A DNA stretch of 64,000 nucleotides from Trichopria drosophilae (taxonomy: Eukaryota > Arthropoda > Insecta > Hymenoptera > Diapriidae), in the NCBI GenBank assembly GCA_030407085.1, contig CM059584.1:4278001-4342000 (forward strand). The letters are read 5' to 3'. Shown here in pieces: positions 58,336 through 64,000 of this stretch (its first letter is position 1; each line of letters starts with the position of its first letter). Position numbers and translations under genes: made by a program. The notes under the pieces were generated by a model that was not told where the DNA came from, ran no database searches, and saw only the letters and a list, made by a program, of their open reading frames with translations.

Positions 58336-59643
58336 TTAACCCCCCGCTTCGTCCTGAAATGCCGTAAATTTTGACTTCTTTTCATCAGGTGATTTCTTAG
58401 GGAAAAAATCACTCAATCGTTTTGATATAACCATACCTATTGTATCTTTTCTCGAACTTTCAGATTGACCATATCTGCCGCCATTTTTTTACTATGGTGG
58501 TTTGAACATAAAAAAATTGTGAATTTTGAAAAAATTTCTTCAAATAATCGTATTTTTGAATAGGAAACCGTGTTCGGAACAAGCTAAGTCTCTGTATCTG
58601 GTGGAGTAATTAGTTACACTAAAAGATAGGATGGTTATTAATTCTCCATTCAAAATGACGGCTTCAAAATGGCGGTTCTCAGTCAAAATTTTGTTGAAAA
58701 ACTTCTGGACGATCTAACTCAAAAGCTACGAGCTTTTTAAACAAAATGAAAAGTTCTTAGAATTCATTGAGAAATATAGTGGAATTTTTTCAGATTTTTT
58801 AAATGAAGTTTTGAGAAATTTTTCTTCAAAATTTTTTTCAAAATTGCAATTATTTACGAAAAATTCTGAACAAAATTTAGTGCATTCTCTGATAAATTCC
58901 AAGAGTTTTTTGTTCTTTGCAATTCTTTCCAAAAGTTGATAGTTTTCGAGGAAATGAATTTCAAATATTATAGTTTAAGATTTTTCTTTTTCGAAAACTA
59001 TCAACTTTTGGGAAAAAATGCATAAAATAAAAAACTCTTAGAATTCATCAGAGAATGCACTAAATTTTGTTAAGAATTTTTCGAAAAAAAATTTTGAAAA
59101 AAATTTTGAAAAAAAATATTTCAAAAATTCATTTAAAAAATCTGAAAAAAATCCACTATATTTCTCAGCGAATTCTAAGAATTTTTTATTCTTAGCATTT
59201 TTTAAAACAAGCTCATAATTGTTCAGTTAGATCGTCCAGAAATTTTTCAACAAAATATTGACTGAGGTCCGCCATTTTGAATCCGTCATTTTGAATGGTG
59301 AATTAATAACGATCCTATCTTTTAGTATAACTATTTACTCCACCAGATACAGAGATTCAGCTTGAATCGAACACGGTTTCCTGTTAAAAAATACGATTAT
59401 TTGAACAAATTTTTTCAAAATTTACGATTTTTTTATGTTTAAACCGCCGTAGTAAAAAAAATGGCGGCAGATATGGTCAATCTGACACCGGATTTAGAAA
59501 GTTCGAGAAAAAATACAATAAGTATGGTTATATCAAAACGATTGAGTGACTTTCTCTATTCATAGAGAACGCACCTGATCTCATGAGAAAGCACCGGATG
59601 AAAAGAAGTCAAAATTTAGGGCATTTTTTACGAAACGGGTTAA
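58336..59643. mobile_element. Palindromic foldback element 4, TTAACCC ends, 1.3 kb
   Basis: Left TTAACCCCCCGCTTCGT and right ACGAAACGGGTTAA, with TTAA at both edges. Matches inward: AAATTTTGACTTCTTTTCATC / GATGAAAAGAAGTCAAAATTT; AATCGTTTTGATATAACCATAC / GTATGGTTATATCAAAACGATT; GACCATATCTGCCGCCATTTTTT / AAATGGCGGCAGATATGGTC; AGTCTCTGTATCTGGTGGAGTAA / TACTCCACCAGATACAGAGATT; AAAATGACGGCTTCAAAATGGCGG / CGCCATTTTGAATCCGTCATTTTG. The centre is near 58975. Confidence 0.85.
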
Positions 59644-59761
59644 GCCTCACCTGATGATGAATTTATCATGAAACAATTGAAACAATTTTAAGACTTATTT
59701 TTTTCTGTGTAACTTAGGTGTGACAACCTCGAAAAATTTTTCATTAAGCGCAAATATTGAT

Positions 59762-61481
59762 TTCACCCATTAACGCCCAAGAGGACATAATTTCACCAAG
59801 ATTTTCGGAACATTTCTTGACATTAAAATTCAATTAAAAAAATTTTTAGACAAAACATTTTTGACGTAAAAATGATCGATCTTTCCGAATCTGCCATTAA
59901 AAAATCAATCGAGTCCATTCCGAAAAGGTTTTTCGCAAAAAATCAGATTTTTTCACTGACAAATATTTTTTAATCGGCATTTTCACATTGGAAACGGTTA
60001 AGGAGATCACTGATCGCTGAAAATATCGTGTCCTCGATCCTTTAACTTTAAAATGTACGTTTTGAAAATGAAGTTAGAAACTGTCAAAATGGCGGCTCAA
60101 GCATGAAAAGAACGACGAAAAGCTCCTGAAGTTTTTATTCGAAAATGATAGGCTGTCGGAAAAAATATTACTGAACAAAAAGTTCTTAGAATTGATCAAA
60201 GAATACGCTCAAATTTTTTCAGAATTTTTAAAATACTTTTCTTCATTTTCAAAATCGCAAAATTTTAAAAAAATGTCAAAAGTCGTAGACTGAAAATCAT
60301 TTTCAAATAAGAAAATTCCTGTTTCCCTATTTTTTGAAAAGTTCATAAATTTTTTATTTGGAAACTTTCGCAAAAAATGTGACGGAACAAAAAGTTCTTA
60401 GAATTGATTAAAAAAAACCTCGAAATTTTTTCAGAATTTCTCAAAAAAAAATAGGGAAATATTTAGTCTTTCCAATTTTTTTCGAGCCTTTAGAATATTG
60501 GGATTCTATTGAAACTCTGAATAAAGATGAATAAAATACTTCAATTTTAAGGAAAAATGTTACTTTTATACACTTCATCATTCTAACGACCTCAAAATGG
60601 CCGCAACAATAAAAATTTCTTTAAAATTTTCTGGACGCCCTAACTCAAAACTACGAGCTTTATTTAAAAAATTATATGAATGAAAAGTTCTTAGAATTTA
60701 CCCAGAAATATCACGGAATTTTTTAAGATTTTTTTATGACATTTGGGGATTTTTTTTAATTTCTGTTCCAAATTGTTATGAAAAAAATTCACTGTATTCT
60801 GTAATGAATTCTTAGAATTTTTTGTTCTTTTCAATTTTTTCCAAATGTTCACAGTTTTCAAGAAAAAAAAATCCTAAGCCATAATATTTAAAATTCATTT
60901 TCTCAAAAACTGTCAACTTTCGGAAAAAATACAAAGGAGACCAAACTCTTAGAATTCACGAGGGAATGTACTAAATTTTTTTTCTGAATTTTTCGAAAAT
61001 AAATTACAATTTTGAAAAAATTAAAAAAAAAATTCATTACCTAAATCTTAAAAAAATTTCGTGATATTTTCATTTCCGTGAACTGTTCATTCTTACCATT
61101 GTATTAAAAAAGATCGTTGTTTTTGAGTTAGAACGTCCAGAAAATTTCAAAGAAATTTTCATTGTTGCGGCCATTTTGAGGTCATTAGAATGATGAAGTG
61201 TATAAAAGTAAAATTTTTCCTTAAAATTGAAGTATTTTATGCACCTTTATTCAGAGTTTCAATAGAATCCTAATATTCTAAGGGCTCGAAAAAAATTGGT
61301 AACAATAAATATTTCCCAATTTTTTTGACATTTTTTTCAAATTCGGCGCCATAGTGGAATTTCTAATGGCCGATTACAGTAGGATATGTATCTCTTATTT
61401 TTTGTTATCTTCCATTTTGATACATAATACTCGATTGAAATAGAAGAAAGAAAATGTGTCCTTTAGGCGTTAATGAGTTAA
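59762..61481. mobile_element. Palindromic foldback element 5, largest, 1.7 kb
   Basis: Left TTCACCCATTAACGCCCAAGAGGAC and right GTCCTTTAGGCGTTAATGAGTTAA; the left TTAA has decayed to TTCA. The arms contain nested copies of AAAGTTCTTAGAATTNAT and AAATTTTTTCAGAATTTTT. The second half (60480-61320) is itself a palindrome (TCGAGCCTTTAGAATATTGGGATTCTATTGAAACTCTGAATAAAG / CTTTATTCAGAGTTTCAATAGAATCCTAATATTCTAAGGGCTCGA), so a second foldback is probably nested in the first. Confidence 0.8.
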
Positions 61482-61569
61482 GAAAATTAGCTCAATTTTA
61501 GACGGAAATTAAGCCTTTTACAGTGCTTAATTTGAGATGTAATAATGTAAAAACTTTTTTTCTGTGCAG

Positions 61570-62935
61570 AAAACGTATTAATAATATAGCACCAGGTTAA
61601 TCTCGATGGTTTTCTCAAAATTGACCTACCGAGAATGACCTACCATACGGACGGAGTAAAAATCGAATTTTCTGGATGATATCACTGGATTTCTTCAATA
61701 ATATTCACATTTAAGCAAATAAGGTTTGCGTTTTTCGAGATATTGTTTCGAAACGATCAGGTCGATTCGAGGTAAAACAAAAAAATGTCTAGTTTAAGTT
61801 CACAAATGTTGTGCACTTTTAGAGGCGGTTTCTCATCTATTCCGCAACTTTATTGATCTAAAAAAATCATAATTAATGAAACACCCGAAATGTTATTCAT
61901 TTTTTTATTTAAAACTTGCCATATTGATTTTCTGAATCCTTCAAATATATTTCTGACAACATCTAAACATAATAAAAACAGTAGAATTTGTATTTCAGTT
62001 TTTTAATGCTTGAAACCTCATCTGAAAGTTGTCCGATTTTCGGATTTAATCGGTTGGCTATGGAAATTCAAAAAATTTTCTTGAATAATATTTACTACAA
62101 TGCAAACTCTGTGAATTAAAATTAAATTTTCAAACACAAAGGATCAAAATGTTGTTTATATCAAATATAGTATGCAATTTATTTGCAGGATAACGCAGAC
62201 CAATTTTATGAAAACGTTTATAATAAAAGCCGTTAAAGAAACGATTCTGATGCAAATAAGCTCAGTAACGATTTTGTTAAATATTAATTATTTAATTCTG
62301 TTGAGGTTTAGTCGCAGTTCAGGAGATGGCGAATGCGTAACATGTTGGAATGGCAGACTTAATACATACTTTAATTACGTTCAATTTGCATATAACTTTA
62401 CTACTATATTTGCCATCATACATAATTACCAAAAGCGTCACGTTATTGCATGTAAATAATTAAACCGTACATTAAAGTATATCTGCAGGCGTTGATTCCA
62501 TTGGAGATTAATCACAATATATGTACATGGTGTTTAATTTCTTTTATTATTACCTACCTTTACCATGATACGTATGTTTCGTTTGTACATATGTTGTTTC
62601 CGCGCGATATTATTTACACTGACGACAATATTTAATCTGTTTTGATCAAACAGTTAGTACTATTTAATCAACCGAAGATTTAGTTTATGTTATTTGGCAA
62701 AGACAACGTTTTAGTACAAGCAGGGCTAAATGTTACGTTCACATTACATTTACGCTATTCCAAAGTAGTATTCCATCCATATTCCAGGAACATTAAATAT
62801 TCTGCATTAGAAATATTGTAAACAATATAAATTTTATTAGAATATTTCTAAAACGATCAAATAATGAAGAAGAAATAATAATACGAAATGAATGAATATC
62901 ATTTTTTATGCTGATTTCACAATATTTCATTAAGG
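61570..62935. other. AT-rich region, nothing certain
   Basis: An open frame at 62172-62459 (plus, 95 codons) starts just before an acceptor-like TTTATTTGCAG; Ile/Asn/Phe-rich and without a domain. 62755-62805 has an extra copy of the ATTCCATCCATATTCCAGGAACATT unit found in the next element. Confidence 0.4.
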
Positions 62936-62940
62936 TGTCA

Positions 62941-63657
62941 CAATTCCCCAGTAGCACACTTTATTCCATCCATATTCCTAGAATATTCCTTTCGACCATT
63001 GGGAATATTCCAAAGTAGTATTCCATCCATATTCCAGGAACATTAAAATGTCCAACGTTCGGAATTTTCCTTTGGAATATTCCAGAAACATTGATATATT
63101 CTGCATCATAAATATTATTAAGCATTACAGATTGAACATTTTATTCGCATATTTTAAAAGCTCTATCCATTAATGTAGAGGGATTATAAACAATTAACAT
63201 ATATTTGTATTTTTAACAATTACCTAATAGATGTTTAGGAAATCATTTAATAATTGGGACACCCCAATGAAACATTTTGAAATCAGCTTAAAAAATGTTA
63301 TTCATTCCCAAGGAATGTTCCTGGAATGTCTCGAATGTTGGACAATTCAATGTTCCTGAAATATGGGTGGAATATTACTTTTGAATATTCCCAATATTCC
63401 AAAGGTATATTCTAGGAATATGGATGGAATAAAGTGTGCTATTACGGTTATTAAAATGATTTCCTAAAAATCTAGTGTAGGTAATTGTTAAAATATGCGA
63501 ATAAAATGTTCAATCTGTAATGCCTAATATAATATTTATGATGCAGAATATTTCCATGTTCCTGGAATATGGATGGAATATTACTTTTGAATATTCTCAA
63601 TGTCCCAAAGAAATGTTTCAGGAATATGGATGGAATAAAATGTGCAATTGGGGAATT
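62941..63657. mobile_element. Foldback element made of ATTCCATCCATATTCC units
   Basis: Left CAATTCCCCAGTAGCACACTTTATTCCATCCATATTCC and right GGAATATGGATGGAATAAAATGTGCAATTGGGGAATT are inverted. The arms also match through TCTGCATCATAAATATTATT / AATATTTATGATGCAG and CATTACAGATTGAACATTTTATTCGC / its inverse. The unit GGAATATGGATGGAATA occurs several times, in both directions (also 63412-63432, 63564-63582). Confidence 0.75.
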
Positions 63658-63664
63658 ATCTATT

Positions 63665-64000
63665 GTCATGTTCTGTCGTCATTCGTCAATGAATTTTCCT
63701 GCGATTTGATGAAACATCTAACATCATCAATGACGGTTGTCATTTTACGCCTCTATCGGACTGACCGATCTTCAAACCGGTGTAATTACTGGATTTTCCA
63801 GCTCATCGATGAAATTATTGCCATCGCCAGACAAGATTGATATAGTGATTTCGAGTCCTTGCCTTCTTAATATTCCTGGGGAAAATAGGACTTCGATTTG
63901 GCCTGCGGTATATTTGAATTATGGCTCACGCTGGTACAAATCGCTGTTCCGATCGCAGAAGAGAGAACATCCTGGTTGACTGGTTGCAGCACAACGATAT
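63665..64000. other. Moderate-GC right edge, possibly coding or transposon remnant
   Basis: Composition changes to coding-like. The plus frame from 63737 is open for 80 codons (GLTDLQTGVITGFSSSSMKL). In the minus strand a frame reads GQIEVLFSPGILRRQGLEIT then ISILSGDGNNFIDELENPVI and TPV, ending in a stop after a few more residues. I recognise neither. It could be the edge of a feature continuing beyond the window. Confidence 0.25.

Larger units (their letters stand above)
55300..61570. repeat. Older host repeat present in at least three copies around the foldback elements
   Basis: The unit runs AATATCGGCTGAAAGTCAGTTTTG, CTGAAAGTAAGACTTTAAGC, GCAAATATTGACTTAA, GAAAATTAGCACAATTTTAG, CTGAAATTAAGCCTCACCT or CCTTTTACAGTGCTTAATTTG, AGATGTAACAATTTTAAGAC, TTATTTTTTTCTGTGTA. 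Pieces occur at 55310-55480, 55490-55615, 57376-57460, 58230-58335, 59644-59762 and 61482-61570. Foldback elements 2, 4 and 5 interrupt copies of it. Confidence 0.75.

Noticed and set aside
1..64000. CRISPR array or bacterial-type operon
   Set aside because: No regularly spaced direct repeats with unique spacers, and gene structure is clearly spliced eukaryotic.

Overview
The window looks like a stretch of an insect nuclear genome: very AT-rich, no bacterial-style gene packing, spliced exons with consensus GT/AG sites, very long introns, decayed non-LTR retrotransposons, many MITEs and long foldback repeats. AT-rich sequence broken by short GC/CpG-rich islands and the style of the dispersed repeats would fit a hymenopteran, but that is an impression and not a proof.

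The one clearly identifiable host gene is the insect KCTD1/KCTD15 homologue (Drosophila tiwaz, twz) on the minus strand. I reassembled four coding exons with matching splice phases: 45406-45492 (start ATG 45434), 44448-44645, 17459-17664 and 6444-6916. Joined, they give 301 residues: a short Ser/Pro-rich head, a KCTD-type BTB/T1 domain, an insect-type low-complexity linker and the KCTD1/15 C-terminal domain. Introns are about 0.76, 26.8 and 10.5 kb, so most of the window is twz intron, 5' side (45.5-64 kb) or 3' flank (1-6.3 kb). A second, tentative gene lies on the plus strand inside the 26.8-kb intron (35032-37280, two phase-compatible exons, 56 residues), just downstream of a GC-rich promoter-like island.

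Almost everything else is mobile-element-derived. 13.1-16.2 kb holds a decayed jockey-like LINE (14.2-15.0 kb), two outward-facing LINE 3' tails and a four-copy tandem repeat of stem-loop units. 26.99-30.14 kb is a nested complex: a 5'-truncated LINE (minus strand) and a DNA element coding for a DUF7869-type protein broken by one frameshift, all among repeated copies of a GGACTTAG...TTTTTGCAT terminal motif. Long palindromic foldback elements occur at 10.4-11.5, 12.26-12.49, 23.3-23.9, 53.96-55.26, 55.6-57.4, 58.3-59.6, 59.8-61.5 and 62.9-63.7 kb. Four of them sit within 7.6 kb (53.96-61.48 kb), at or near TTAA sites, in copies of an older host repeat, and one is interrupted by a further TTAA-flanked MITE.

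A dispersed repeat recognisable by AAAATGGCGGATCC and CGACCCCGAAAACCCC occurs more than ten times. GC-rich islands at 5.98-6.18, 22.4-22.9, 26.5-26.9, 34.4-34.95, 38.3-38.85 and 57.5-58.15 kb are candidates for regulatory or transcription start regions, without direct evidence. I found no intact functional tRNA, no rRNA and no CRISPR array.
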